Part shown: positions 10,461 through 21,246 of the stretch, piece by piece
Numbering within the stretch: the first letter of the stretch is position 1
How the letters are laid out: each line of letters starts with the position of its first letter
Assembly (NCBI GenBank): GCA_029721435.1
Contig: CM056584.1
Location: 15,449,739-15,513,738 of the forward strand
DNA: 64,000 bases
Direction: 5' to 3'
DNA from: Gymnothorax reevesii
Taxonomy: Eukaryota; Chordata; Actinopteri; Anguilliformes; Muraenidae
Notes under the pieces: model-generated
What the model saw: only the letters and a program-made list of their open reading frames with translations
Databases searched by the model: none
Told to the model about the DNA's origin: nothing
Made by a program: the position numbers and the translations under genes

Positions 10461-11132
10461 AACAGGGGGAAGGGCCTGCAGGCAAATACCAAGACACTGA
10501 AGCCTTGTTAGCTCCCCATTTCTTTTTAACACAGAGTGGAAGCATCTGGGCATTGAGGAGAAAAGTTTCTTGAATTTAGCGCTTGGAATTTGATCCCACT
10601 CTTGTTTAATACAGGCTTTCAGCTGCTGAAGAGTTTTGGGTCTCTTTTGATAGACATTTTGTGTAATTATGCGCCAAATGTTCTCAATCAGTGAAAGATC
10701 AGGACTGCAGGCAGGCCAGTTCAGCATATGGACTCTTCGACTACGAAGCCATCATGTTGTAATAGCTGCAGTATGTGGTTTTGCATTGTCCTGCTGAAAT
10801 ACACAAGGCCTTCCCCGGAATAGATTTTGTCTGGAGGGGAGCATGTTGCTCTAAAACCTTAAAATACCTTTCAGCATTCATGGTACTTTTTCAAACATGC
10901 AAGTGTACCACACCATATGCACTAATGCATCCTCATACCATCAGAGATTAGAAAAGATAAGATAAGATAAGATATACTTCATTGAACCCCGTGGTGTAAC
11001 TTGTCTTCTGCATTTGACCCATCCTATAGTTAGGAGCAGAGAGATGCTGGCTTTTTAACTGAATGCTGATAACAGGAGGGGTCGTCTTTCTCCTCTTTAG
11101 CCAGGAGGACACAACGCCCATGATTTCCAACA
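10404..11132 (-). pseudogene. Tc1-like transposase relic
   Basis: The minus strand encodes the C-terminal part of a Tc1 transposase, including LNWPACSPDLSLIENIW with the catalytic Glu of the DDE triad, and YQKRPKTLQQL. Upstream sequence up to about 11128 aligns to the Tc1 copy at 28170-29050 but is broken by frameshifts. A repeat fragment at about 10947-11040 (tandem GATAA, then CATTTGACCCATCCTA) interrupts it, and the solo LTR at 11133 cuts its 5' side. Inactive. Confidence 0.8.
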
Positions 11133-11625
11133 AGAATGAGTCATGTGGGGGGGAGAAAAGCCACTAGATGGCAGTATTGACATTTTTTTTGTTGTGCCCA
11201 GTTTGGAGCTAGGGTTTTGGGCATGTCCTGGGCATGTCTCAGAGGGGAAAGTCCCAGAGAATTGGAAAAAAGTCTGGAAGGTGGGAGGGGGCTGGAAAAG
11301 AGTATATAAGGAGAGAAGTTGAGAGAGTAAAGTAGTAGGAGAAATTGCAAGGAGAAATAGTGGAAGGATACATTTGACCAGACCTGTCACTATTTTCAAG
11401 ACCTGTGAAGCTCTTTTTGTGGATTTTTGCCTGTGTTTGAGCATTTTCTTGTCCCAAGACATTGCAACATAGCAACCCCATCTCCATTACCAAGGGACTG
11501 TAACTATCTCATTTTTTATATTCTAATCTTGGTTAGTCTTTGTTTTGTTAAATCTGCTCAAGTTTTAAAATTTTGTCTGTCATCCCTTGCAGTCCGATAT
11601 GTCATAACAAATTGGGGCCATAACA
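11133..11625 (+). mobile_element. solo LTR of the Gmr1-like family seen at the left edge
   Basis: It is homologous to the LTR at 1989-2491 in opposite orientation, with TATA GAGTATATAAGGAG, and ends CATAACAAATTGGGGCCATAACA. No gag or pol follows, so it is a recombined solo LTR. It sits inside the Tc1 relic. The left border is approximate. Confidence 0.75.
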
Positions 11626-11639
11626 CGAGTTAGAAAAAA

Positions 11640-12300
11640 GATTCGGTGGAGCGAGAGGAAAGGTCATGGGGTTACCAAAATTAATGGGGTTTATTATCTA
11701 GGGGTTATCAGTATGTCCACGAAGTTTGAAAAGATTTTAATGAAAGCTGCTGGAGTTATCGTGCTAACGCAAAAACTTGGTGGTGACTGCAACAAAATGG
11801 TGCCGGCAGTGGCTGTCTGAGTAAAACCGTAATATCCTTGATTCATCACTTGGAGATAGAATTTTGAAAAAGCTATTTAAACCTCAAAAACATCTTTGTT
11901 TACAATTTTATGTCAAGAAGATTTGCATATTTTCCATTGTTGTATAATAGGTATGGGGTGGGGTGGCTTGTCGGGGGGGGGGGTATGTTTTATTCAAAGG
12001 GCTATGTAGATATTCCACAAATAAACAAAGTGCCTGACACAAAAACTTGGTTAACAATTTTAATTAAATCGTTTTCTGAAGGCAGTTATCGCTGGGGTCA
12101 AATTGACCTCAAGGATAAAATGTGTTAGTAATATTTGAGGATAACAGGAGGATTAAACTAAATGCTTTGGCAGCAGACTCAGGTTGAGACCCCTGCTATG
12201 GATGAGATGCCTTCATGGTTAAGAGAGTCTGGTCCTGCTTGAGTGAATGTACATCTTCTCTTTAACCTGTTGAATTTCACCAATTTATTAAAATTCATTT
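11640..12300. other. intergenic, nothing recognised
   Basis: Mostly AT-rich, with a G-run near 11975. The short frame at 11910-12128 has no recognisable family. Confidence 0.4.
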
Positions 12301-12726
12301 TCCACAGTGCTGGCATGTTTTATGTCTGAAGTTGTTGAGGCAGCTTTTAAGCAGAAGGAACCTGGCATTTTTACACAGTCTGTAGTGCATTTCTATGACT
12401 ATTGGAGCTCTTCTGATAGCAAAGGAGCTGTCCTCCAGACCCTTCACAGCCAGTCTAATCAGATCATTAACTGATAATGCTGTTAGTTGGCTTAGCTCAT
12501 ATTTTGAATATCGACAGTGCGTTCGCTTTCAGAATGTGAAAACATCTCTTCTGAACAGTAAGACTGGTCTGCCACAGGGATCAGTTTTAGGTCCTATTCT
12601 TCTTTGCTTTGACATAAATGATTTGCCTACCATTTGTACCATTTTTGACACTGAATGTCAGATGTATGCTGATGACACATTGCTTTATATTTAAGCAAAA
12701 AATCCCTATCAAGTGTCTGAGATCTT
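12301..12726 (+). pseudogene. LINE reverse transcriptase fragment, 5' half
   Basis: The plus-strand frame carries GLPQGSVLGPILL and QMYADDTLLYI, which are RT motifs 4 and 5 (catalytic YADD box). A stop follows YI. The continuation is displaced to 15217-15560 by two later insertions (12727-12960 and 13006-15212). This is the animal L2/Rex1-like LINE RT type. It is an inactive relic. Confidence 0.8.
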
Positions 12727-12960
12727 AAAGGGCATCTACCGTCGATTCTCAGACGGGACGTTGAACATTCAATATTTACAAACAAATCACGCTTTTGTCT
12801 ACATCTTGCATTGTCACTTGACTAATTTCATTCATATAAACCAATATTTTGTGTCCATGCACAGATAATCCTTCTATTTTGGTTAGTTTGCGCAGGTGCG
12901 ACTCGCTGATTGGCCGATAAACAAAAACAATAGGAATCGACTTTAGATGCCCTTGAAGCA
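12727..12960. mobile_element. MITE inside the LINE relic
   Basis: The ends read AAAGGGCATCTACCGTCGATTC and, inverted, CAAGGGCATCTAAAGTCGATTC. The roughly 230-bp interior is non-coding. On either side the LINE frame is QVSEIL and EADRWLLFQNG, so the insert interrupts RT. The target duplication is unclear. Confidence 0.65.
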
Positions 12961-13005
12961 GACAGATGGTTACTGTTTCAGAATGGCTACAAAGGAATCA
13001 CTTAA

Positions 13006-15212
13006 AGCTGCAGTCGGTAACTTTGAAGAGAGAGGACTTCGCACCAAAATGTGAAAAAAGCAACTTTGAGATCCCTCCCCCTCCCTCTCCACTGCACTCC
13101 TAAGACCCTCCCACAGATGGCTACTGTGCACGCGAAGGCACGCGAGCTGTATGCATGCAACTGCGGAGAGATTTTGCACGTTCACATTTTGAAAGCGGCC
13201 AAGTTCCTGAGGCGAGACGTTACTGTTCCGAACAGTCAACACTGCTGGCCAACAAACCAGCGCGTCATTAGACCTGAAAATTTCGGGGTGTTCCGAGCCG
13301 AAAAACCTCGTGCTGGAAAACCTCGAGGTATATCGGCACACACAACATCCCGTGGACAAAAGCTTCACGTGCCAAAAAGCCTCGTTTGCCCAGACGTCTC
13401 ATAATGGGACGAGGCTTTTCGGTACGGTGAGGTTTTTAGGCACTGAACACCGGGGCTAATATTCCTCCTTTTATTGAAAACAAGTCTTTGCCACTAACAT
13501 GGCAATATCCCCCGCTGCCTCAATTTTATGTGTCCGTATGGACGGAGCCCAATGCTGTATCCCCCGCTTCGCACTAATCGCGTGGAGAGGGATAATAATT
13601 AGTCCTGGCTAATTCTAGATGGTTTACCTTCATTCACACGTTTTCCTATTCCAGAATAATTAAGTGGCAGTTGAAGACACGGCTTCCCTCCCCTATGCGA
13701 TCCAAAAGCGACAAAATAATGGGCTATATTCAGTACCGAAAAATTATTTGATTATAATTCGGTCTATGCACCATCACTTGGCGATGGCATTTCATAACTC
13801 TTCAGCGAATGAAGGTAATTTCGGAGACAAGTACATACACCTGTTTTTGCAGCACGGTCGCTCAATTCGTAGTAAAAAAAAAATAGACAGCCGTCCGATT
13901 GGAAAATGTAAACTGACGAAACCGCTTACTAGTCTAAAATGCCGTCGCCCAGTGCAGGTGCATAGACCTAATTATAATTAAATTTTTTTTTGTCCTGAAT
14001 GCAGCCCATTATTTTGTCGCTTTCAGATTGCATGAGGAAGAGAAGCCGTCTCTTCGATTGCCACTTGATTATTCGTGAATTGAAAAACGTGTTAATAACG
14101 GAAACCCATCTAGAATTAGCCAGGATTAATTATTTAAAAAAAAGGAGGGATATTAGCCCCAGATTTTTCAGGTCCAACGACACGCCTGCCAACAAACAAG
14201 CAGAAATAAATCATGTCGACATGAAAAGTAATCTACAGCAGTATGTATTCACTAAAAACCCAGCACACACTTATTTCAGTAAGTTACTCGTTTTTTGAGT
14301 ACAGAAACTGTCATGAATCCAGCTGAATGGCCAGTAAATCATGTATGTCAGCATTTAGCTGTGAGAGCACAGAAACGTTACACATATTTATAAAGACAAC
14401 AACACAACTGATAAGACTGCCAGGTCACTTCATAAAGAGATTTTCTGCTGCTTTCTAATAAAACAACGCCACTAACGTTAGCCCTAGCATCTGAAACAAG
14501 CTAACGTGAGTTTGACTACAGCATCGTTGTAACATCACATGCACTGCGGAGTACTGTAACAATTACAAGACACTGGCTATACGAACAGCGACTGTGCTTG
14601 TAAGCAACGTTCACTCGCTTATTTGCAAAGCAAAAATTAACCAATAAATAAAGTAGGGGTTTACCTGTCAAGGGGAAAATTCGCAAACGCTGCGTCAGTT
14701 TTTAATCCTTCCAGATCACGGAGTTCCTTCCACCTCTAAAAATCCACTCCGATGTTCACTCTGGTTTTATCCTGGGTTTAGTAAAATCTTTTCTTTTTGT
14801 GATTTTTTTCCTTCTGGTTTCCTTTATTTACTTGTCTTAGCCATGTATGCTGTTGCCGGTAATATAGGAATCGGTATTTTTTTCCTTGCTGATGGTTCTA
14901 AGCTCCTGAACCCGCTCTGGGAGATTTGAACTTGACTGAGCACTGGCGTGAACTGAGAAGGAAGGGGGAGGGGCTGTCTGCAGCGCGTGCATGTGCACTG
15001 TTTGACGGCTGTCAGACACCATCCTGGCCCTAATTGGTTCTTTTTGGTCGGTCCGAACGATTCTTTTACATTGCAGTAGGAGCATTAGGTGGGTTTAAAT
15101 GAGCCTTTTTTTAATTACAGAGTACTAGTTTTATGTAACACTGTCTGTACACAGTGACAGTTTTAGCAAAAATGACAAAAAGTTACTTTTCTAAAATTTA
15201 CCAACTGCAGCT
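13006..15212. mobile_element. 2.2-kb TTAA-flanked transposon (Kolobok-like candidate)
   Basis: The termini are AGCTGCAGTCGGTAA and its inverted partner TTACCAACTGCAGCT, bounded on both sides by TTAA (13002-13005 and 15213-15216). It splits a LINE RT frame (EADRWLLFQNG before, NNKKAVSMCFS after), which confirms insertion. The longest interior frames (13051-13404, 13664-13981, 13999-14298, and 14837-15085 minus) show no recognisable transposase, so it is probably non-autonomous. PiggyBac also uses TTAA but its termini start CCC; the AG terminus suggests Kolobok instead (inference). Confidence 0.75.
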
Positions 15213-15216
15213 TTAA

Positions 15217-15560
15217 CACTTAATAACAAAAAAGCAGTATCAATGTGTTTTTCAATAAGAGAGAAAGTCCCTGAGAAATTTCACATCACCACTGATACTA
15301 AAGAAATTGGGGTGATAAATGAGTTTAAATGTTTAGGTATAACTCTGGATCCTCAATTTAAGTTTGACGCACATATAAAGAAGCTATCAAAAACTGTAAA
15401 AACCAGTCTGAACTGCTTTAGACTTATCAGGTTATGTCTCATTTATACCTGCATGCCATGGTTCTTTCACATTTGACCTATTGCACTGCTGCTGGGGGCC
15501 ATTGAATCAGCTACTAGAAATCTATTCTCAGAAGCTTTGAAAATTTTAGACCAGAAGCCA
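15217..15560 (+). pseudogene. LINE reverse transcriptase fragment, 3' half
   Basis: It encodes NNKKAVSMCFSI, then FKCLGITLDPQFKFDAHIKK and KTSLNCFRLIR, the thumb-proximal part of a LINE RT. It continues the 12301-12726 fragment. Stops and frameshifts follow. Confidence 0.75.
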
Positions 15561-16286
15561 TAAAAATGGCACCACTGCAAAATTTGTTTACTTTTTTCCA
15601 ATTTTATAAAATTCTCCTTTCTGAAAGTTGTTTTTAAGTGCATAAATGGACTGGCCCATCAAGTGATGTCTCAGATGTTTTAAAACACAAACAACTCTAG
15701 GACAATGACAAGGAGCATAACCAAGCAAAACTGTAAAATTTGACGGTGCAGGACAACATTTGGCCAATCATCCCTCTCTGTGCAAGGTTAAATTCCAAAC
15801 AGAACATTAGAGGTTTAGTGTGAAAGTTAAACATTGGCTCAAGTAGCAGCAGAAATGTCAACATTAATTTCTCACAAGTCATTGTCAATACAACAGCACT
15901 TTAATTGACAATTGCAACTGTGTTTATTTATTTATGGTACTTATCCATTGTATTCATTGGATTATTCACTGTATTTGTATCATTGCATTTTTAAAGTTTT
16001 ATTCAGTATATTTTATTTTATTCTAAAGCCTGACCAGGTGCAAAGACTGCAAATTGGCTGAAGCTAAAGGCCTTATATGCATCACAGTTTCCCATTTTCT
16101 GTGTACCTTCCCTGTTAAATACAAAATAAAATTTAATTACAAAAGGCATGAATAGACTGTGACCAGTCTGTGGCTAAAATAGTAGAGTTATGAGCTGAAT
16201 CAGTGTCACAGCTTGATCAAACTCACTTCCTGCACTGAGGGTGAAATTCAGTCTTCTCAAGCTTTAAAGCAGAAGTGAAGCTCAGA
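15561..16286. other. intergenic, no gene recognised
   Basis: This is an AT-rich region ending in the conserved V 3' flank (GCTTTAAAGCAGAAGTGAAG) next to the V4 RSS. The minus frame at 15697-15888 has no support. Confidence 0.4.
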
Positions 16287-16314
16287 GGTTTTTGTTATGG
16301 TGTGAATCACTGTG
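16287..16314 (-). other. V4 recombination signal, 12-bp spacer
   Basis: Minus-strand CACAGTG, 12 bases, ACAAAAACC. Confidence 0.95.
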
Positions 16315-16764
16315 ATACCCACTCTTTAGCAGAGCTGTCCCATGTGCTGCAGTAATACACTGCTGAGTCTCCTGCCTCCACATTTTTAATTATAAACCGG
16401 GAGTCTGTACTACTCTGACGGGTTGATGTGAAACGACTGGATGAGAATCCTGTCCCATATCTATCTGGAGACTGTTCACCTTGATAGAGTCGTAGCACAA
16501 AATTAGTAACTCCTCCGGGAACCTGCTTGTACCAGTAAGCAGGTTGATTAGTCACAGACCCCAGGTTACAGTCCATAGTGGCTGTATCTCCTTTACTGAC
16601 TGTCAGAACAGGAGGCTTCTGTGTCACCACTGTTACTCCACTCACACCTGGGAAATAAGAAGCTCAGGTAAGAAATATTTACATCACAGGCAGAATTTTC
16701 ATTAAGGATCAATGAACGTCTTACATGAGAGCACAGAGATGAGAGAGCAGAGAGTCCCCAGCAT
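16315..16764 (-). CDS. IgL sigma V gene V4 (leader 16725-16764, V exon 16315-16647)
   Basis: The leader is MLGTLCSLISVLS and the V exon starts CVSGVTVVTQKPP. It has MDCNLG, AYWYKQVPGG, LYQGEQSPDRYGTGFSS, DSRFIIKNVEAGDSAVYYC and germline CDR3 STWDSSAKEWV. It is open, with conserved cysteines, Trp and splice sites, and an intact 12-spacer RSS. It differs from V2 at few residues, mainly CDR1, CDR2 and CDR3. The promoter TATA is altered (TTTTAT rather than TTATAT). Likely functional, and part of the group 3' of the visible C exon. Confidence 0.93.
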
Positions 16765-16854
16765 GTTGTCAGTGTGAGGTGTGAACAGCCCTTACTGTCC
16801 AGCTGAGAGATGAGCAGGTTGGAGTGTGAGGAGAGGAGAGGCTGCAGGACCCAG

Positions 16855-16909
16855 ATAAAAGGGGCTGGTCAGCGAGATGGAGGGGGAGGAGCTTCTGCAC
16901 TCAGCCAAT
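16855..16909 (-). promoter_or_regulatory. V4 promoter (CCAAT, variant TATA)
   Basis: CCAAT at 16905-16909. The TATA position carries CTTTTAT instead of CTTATAT, a better match to TATA consensus. Spacing is as in the other V genes. Confidence 0.7.
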
Positions 16910-17164
16910 TACAGAACGAGAGATTACCTTCATACAGACAATCAGAAATTCATGTCCTGAAAGCATTTTTTCAAAAATAAAGATGACTCCCTCCAATGTA
17001 AATTAAATTGCATATGTTAATAAAATTAAACCATATCTATCATTTTTTGGTTCTGATTTGATATGTCCCTCAGAGAAAGGTTGATGAGAGACTTTATTTC
17101 TTCCAATTATTCAATACGAAATGAATGAGGCAAGGTTTTTCAACCATTTCATAGTACTCAGCAA

Positions 17165-17350
17165 CATTCAGTTAAACGTTATAATAGGCAGTAATAGGCA
17201 GTCAGAATCAGTCTGACATTTACATGAGGAGTGACTGGAGGAGACTCCAGCTCAATATATAGAGAGCTGATAATGCGGAGGTAATACAATATATACTGAG
17301 GACCTTTACCAGGAACCTGCTTGTACCAGAGAACACACCTTGATGTAGCA
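17165..17350 (-). pseudogene. IgL sigma V pseudogene V5 (internal fragment)
   Basis: The minus strand retains LWYKQVPGKGPQYILYYLRI and a framework 3 start, then reads through to a false ITAYY-like end. First Cys, CDR3, RSS, leader and promoter are absent. It and its left flank match 55200-55500, so the fragment was duplicated together with its flank. Not functional. Confidence 0.8.
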
Positions 17351-17589
17351 CACCTGTGAGGTGGGATGGATTGTCTCAGCAAAGCAAAAATGCTCACTAT
17401 CACACATTTAGACAGATTTGTGAACAATGTTTGAGAGAAATGGTAATATTGTGTATCTGGAATGAATTTTAGATCTTTGAGTCCATCTCATGACAAATGG
17501 GAGCAAAAACAAAAGTGTTGCGTTTATATTTTTGTTGAGTGTAAGTAAGTATCATAAAGAGGAAGAACTGATTCGATTTTGGACAATTT

Positions 17590-18012
17590 ACAATTTCTAG
17601 ATTGGCCACCAGGGGCCAAAAGCTGAAAAATCACTGTTTGTATCATCTCTCTGGAAATTTTTGTCCGATTGACCTCAAATCAAGTGCAAATGAAAGGTCA
17701 TGACCTGAGGATGTGTCCCACGATGACATTTTACCTGTTTAGTTCAAAATTTTGACACAAGGTGGAGCTTTGTCACATAAAATTCACCATTTTTGCAAAA
17801 CCTTTGGAAACATTTGTCCAATTGACATGAAACTATGTGCAACTGCAAGGTCATGACCTCACAACGTGTCACATAATGACATCATACCTGTTTGGTTTGA
17901 TATTTTGCCACCAGGTGGAGCTTTGTGATGGAAAATGACCATTTTGGTAATATCTTCAGAACCATTTGTCCGATTGACCTGAAATTAAGTTCAAATGAAA
18001 GGCGATGACCTG
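17590..18012. repeat. 152-153 bp minisatellite, nearly three copies
   Basis: The phrase TTGTCCRATTGACMT recurs at 17661, 17814 and 17966, giving periods of 153 and 152 bp. Each unit also carries a CCACCAGGKG-type stretch and GGTGGAGCTTTGT. The units contain AGGTCATGACCT at 17695-17706 and 17848-17859, and a mutated copy at 18000-18011. Confidence 0.85.
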
Positions 18013-18104
18013 AGAGGCATTATATTGTATTGGGTCTATTCGAGGATTGGGGGCGTTCGGGGATATACCCCAAGCCGTCGCCTCCGATGGCATAAGCCCA
18101 GTTT

Positions 18105-18240
18105 AAAGTCTACAATCAGCCTAATATGCAAATATTTGAACTGTGGGAGGAAAGTGAAGTACTTTGAGAAAATCGTGCTGACAACTGGAGAATATTCTAA
18201 GTCCACATTGAAAGTCCCCAGCCAGATTCAGCCACAATTT
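18105..18240. repeat. dispersed repeat fragment (GTGGGAGGAAA type)
   Basis: It contains AACTGTGGGAGGAAAGTG, related to better copies at 34330-34460 and 54690-54850. This is a widespread fish repeat and is not coding. Confidence 0.5.
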
Positions 18241-18714
18241 TTAACCTTTTTTTTTTCTTTTTCTTTTTTTTTTCTGGGAGGTAACAGTGCCAATGAATCA
18301 CCCTGCTGCTCCCTGTGTAAGGCAGGGCCTCATGTCTGAATGTTCTGTAGAACATTCTAGAGAGAAAGAACATTTTGTATGCAGATGGCTCATGTCACGT
18401 AATGGCTACAAAACTGGGGTCTGACTCCAAAGGTGAACTTTTCATTGGTGGGACATACGACATTGACATGTAGCATATAGATGCATGTTACGGGTCGACT
18501 AATCAGATTTTGTCTGACACAGAGCCAAATACATGACCACAGTACTGAGTTATTTTGTTTTGCTGTAATTTTTCTGGCTTTCTCGTACCATTTTTGTCAT
18601 GTGTTGTAAAGATTAAATGGTTTTTTGGATGAGAGATTTTCATCCGGCTTGAAAAAATGCACATCATCTCCTCTCTGAACTTAAAGCTGCTTTAAAGCAG
18701 AACTGAAACAAAGA

Positions 18715-18742
18715 GGTTTTTGTCATGATGTGAATCACTGTG
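18715..18742 (-). other. V6 recombination signal, 12-bp spacer
   Basis: Minus-strand CACAGTG, 12 bases, ACAAAAACC. Confidence 0.95.
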
Positions 18743-19215
18743 ATACTACTTCACTCACAGAGCTCACCCATTTACCACAGTAATACTCAGCAGAGTCTCC
18801 AGCCTCCACATTAGTTATTATTAACTGATAATCTGTGTTACTCTGGGCTCTGGAGGTAAAGCGGCTGGAGGAGAAACCAGCTCCATATGTGGGAGAGCTG
18901 TGTGTTCTGTAGAAATACAGCACAAACTGAGGAGCACTGCCTGGAACCTGCTTGTACCAGTAAATATTGTAAGTATCTTCTGGGCCGATGTTACAGTCCA
19001 TGGTGGCCTTTTGTCCTTCAGTTAAACTCAGTATTGGAGGCCTCTGTGTCAACAGGGTTTGACAGCTGACACCTGTGAAGGCAAAATAACACAGAAAGAT
19101 GAAAATAATAAAATCTTGTGTAAGGCTTATGTCACACTCAGTTACACAGTATAAATGTAATTTGAAAGTCCTCACTTAAGAGCACAGAGATAAGAGAGCA
19201 GAGAGTCCCCAGCAT
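18743..19215 (-). CDS. IgL sigma V gene V6 (leader 19176-19215, V exon 18743-19072)
   Basis: This is a near-duplicate of V3. The leader is MLGTLCSLISVL, and its last codons are changed so the split codon reads Ser (LSVSCQ) instead of Cys. The V exon has TLLTQRPPILSL, MDCNIG, YWYKQVPGS, FYRTHSSPTYGAGF, and GDSAEYYC, where the usual Val is Glu, then CDR3 GKWVSSVSEVV. Both cysteines and the frame are intact, with a 12-spacer RSS. The AEYYC change is unusual next to the disulfide but not disqualifying. It lies at one end of the 1.9-kb tandem duplication that includes V7 and V8. Confidence 0.9.
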
Positions 19216-19291
19216 GTTGTCAGTGTGAGGTGTGAACAGCTGAGAGATAAGCAGGTTGGAGTGTGAGGAGAGGAGAGGCTGCAGGACCCAG

Positions 19292-19346
19292 ATATAAGGG
19301 GCCGGTCAGGGAGATGGAGGGGGAGGAGCTTCTGTACTCAGCCAAT
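19292..19346 (-). promoter_or_regulatory. V6 promoter (CCAAT and TATA)
   Basis: CCAAT at 19342-19346 and CTTATAT at 19292-19298. The 5' untranslated region lacks the CCTTACTGTCCAG segment seen in most other V genes, as do V11 and V12. Confidence 0.75.
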
Positions 19347-20630
19347 CACAGTTTTCCAACTGAGAGATTCAGTCAATAAGCTGATCTCAGCAGACTTCAG
19401 ACAGCAGGTTAAATTAAAGATATGGGACTCAGTCCTATTCCTTCCAGTGGCTCATCTTTTTTCTCCCTGAGAACACAAACTTCCACCTTTGTCTTTGCAT
19501 TGCAAATTGTGGTCACTTACTCGCTCGGACATTTAATGGGACACATGAGCATAAGGCTCAGTAGGTCTGTGCAGTGGCGGTCTGAGACAATAATTCAGGC
19601 CAGGAGTTTGGACTCAATCCCCGGCCACTATCACCCTGATCACATAAACTACCACACCGCTAATCCTGTGGGCTAACCCTGTTTGTTGATGAAATGGGAA
19701 CCAGACGAGTCATACATTTGGCCACTATCTTCTTCTGGGAGGAAAGTTATCCAGATGATTACAAAATGCAAAAAAAAAAAAGGGACTGGACTGGGAAAAA
19801 TCTGAATAGCACTGAATTTTCAATCTATAATATGGCTATGGGTGAACTCTCAAAAACTCAGACAGTTACATATATATATACACAGTCAGCTCAAATGTTC
19901 AAATGTTTTTATTTATTTTCAAGCATCCTAAACTCTTTCCAGGAGTTTTCTCTGGCTAATGCTAAGGGCTTAGCAGGCCTCGCAAGAGAGACACAAAAGC
20001 AGCAGGCAGTGCTGGATGAGCCTCTTAAATAAACTCCCCACTGCTGCAAACAACAAGCGAACAACCCCCTGATCAGAGAGCAGGATCGCCCTCAGGTGGT
20101 GAAGAAAATGCACAGCAAGCAGCAGCCCCATAAAACCATGACAGTTCCATTCATTCCAGTAATACAACGCTAACTCTCGTCCCTAGTTATTAACTGGCAT
20201 CAGAATCAGGTTCATTAGATTGTTGTTATTTATAGAATATAAACTTTTGCCGTTTAAAACTCTTATCAATTATGGCACTCCACTGATTGATCACTTGATT
20301 TTTAAATTATGTGGATTAATATCATGAATGTGAAAAATTATTAATGCAAACTCACATAAGAAACTGTTTTTTGTTTCATTATAGAGAAAGACAGATTTCA
20401 TATATAATGTTCATAGCATGTAATAGGGAGGGAACTGGACTTTTAACCCTGTGGTTGAAAAATTAGTGAAGTTTAGTCAAGTTTACTCTTTCTGAAAAAA
20501 ATTCTGTAAAGTGGTAGGTTTTTTTTTTTTACATTCCAAGAAAAAAAAAAAAACAAACAAAACTAGAATTCTTGCAAATTCACTTTCAGACATTTCTGAA
20601 GCCGTTTGAAAGCAGAGGCAAAGCACAATG

Positions 20631-20658
20631 GGTTTTTGTTGTGGTCTCAATCACTGTG
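20631..20658 (-). other. V7 recombination signal, 12-bp spacer
   Basis: Minus-strand CACAGTG, 12-base spacer (ATTGAGACCACA, different from most V genes), ACAAAAACC. Confidence 0.95.
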
Positions 20659-21101
20659 ATACCTCCTCTTTAGCAGTGCTGTCCCATGTATAACAAAAAT
20701 ACATCGCTGAGTCTCCTAATTCCATATTTGTAATTATTAATCGGTAATCTGATGATGTCTGGTGAGTGGATGTAAAGCGGCTGGAGGAAAAACCGGCTCC
20801 ATATTTGGGAGAGCTGTGAGCCTGATTGTGAAACAGCACAAATTGAGGAGAACTGCCTGGAACTTGTTTATACCAGCGAGCAGCATCATTAGTCCCCAGG
20901 TTACAGTCCATAGTGGCTGTGTCTCCTTTACTGACTGTCAGAACAGGAGGCTTCTGTGTCACCACTGTTACTCCACTCACACCTGGGAAATAAGAAGCTC
21001 AGGTAAGAAATATTTACATCACATGCAGAATTTTGCTTTAAAATGGATATAGGCTTCTTACATGAGAGCACAGAGATGAGAGAGCAGAGTGTCCCCAACA
21101 T
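20659..21101 (-). CDS. IgL sigma V gene V7 (leader 21062-21101, V exon 20659-20982)
   Basis: The leader is MLGTLCSLISVLS. The V exon starts CVSGVTVVTQKPP, with MDCNLG, a short CDR1 (TNDAA), RWYKQVPGSSPQF, HNQAHSSPKYGAGF, SSDYRLIITN, GDSAMYFC (Phe for Tyr) and CDR3 YTWDSTAKEEV. It is open, with 12-spacer RSS and splice sites intact. It is the intact member of a tandem pair; the partner V8 is dead. It is slightly shorter than V2 because of the CDR1 deletion. Confidence 0.92.
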
Positions 21102-21191
21102 GTTTTCAGTGTGAGGTGTGAACAACCCTTACTGTCCAGCTGAGAGATGAGCAGGTTGGAGTGTGAGGAGAGGAGAGGCTGCAGGACCCAG

Positions 21192-21246
21192 ATATAAGGG
21201 GCCGGTCAGGGAGATGGAGGGGGAGGAGCTTCTGCACTCAGCCAAT
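21192..21246 (-). promoter_or_regulatory. V7 promoter (CCAAT and TATA)
   Basis: CCAAT at 21242-21246, CTTATAT at 21192-21198, standard spacing. Confidence 0.75.

Noticed and set aside
11910..12128. Short frame with G-rich core
   Set aside because: No family features and low complexity.
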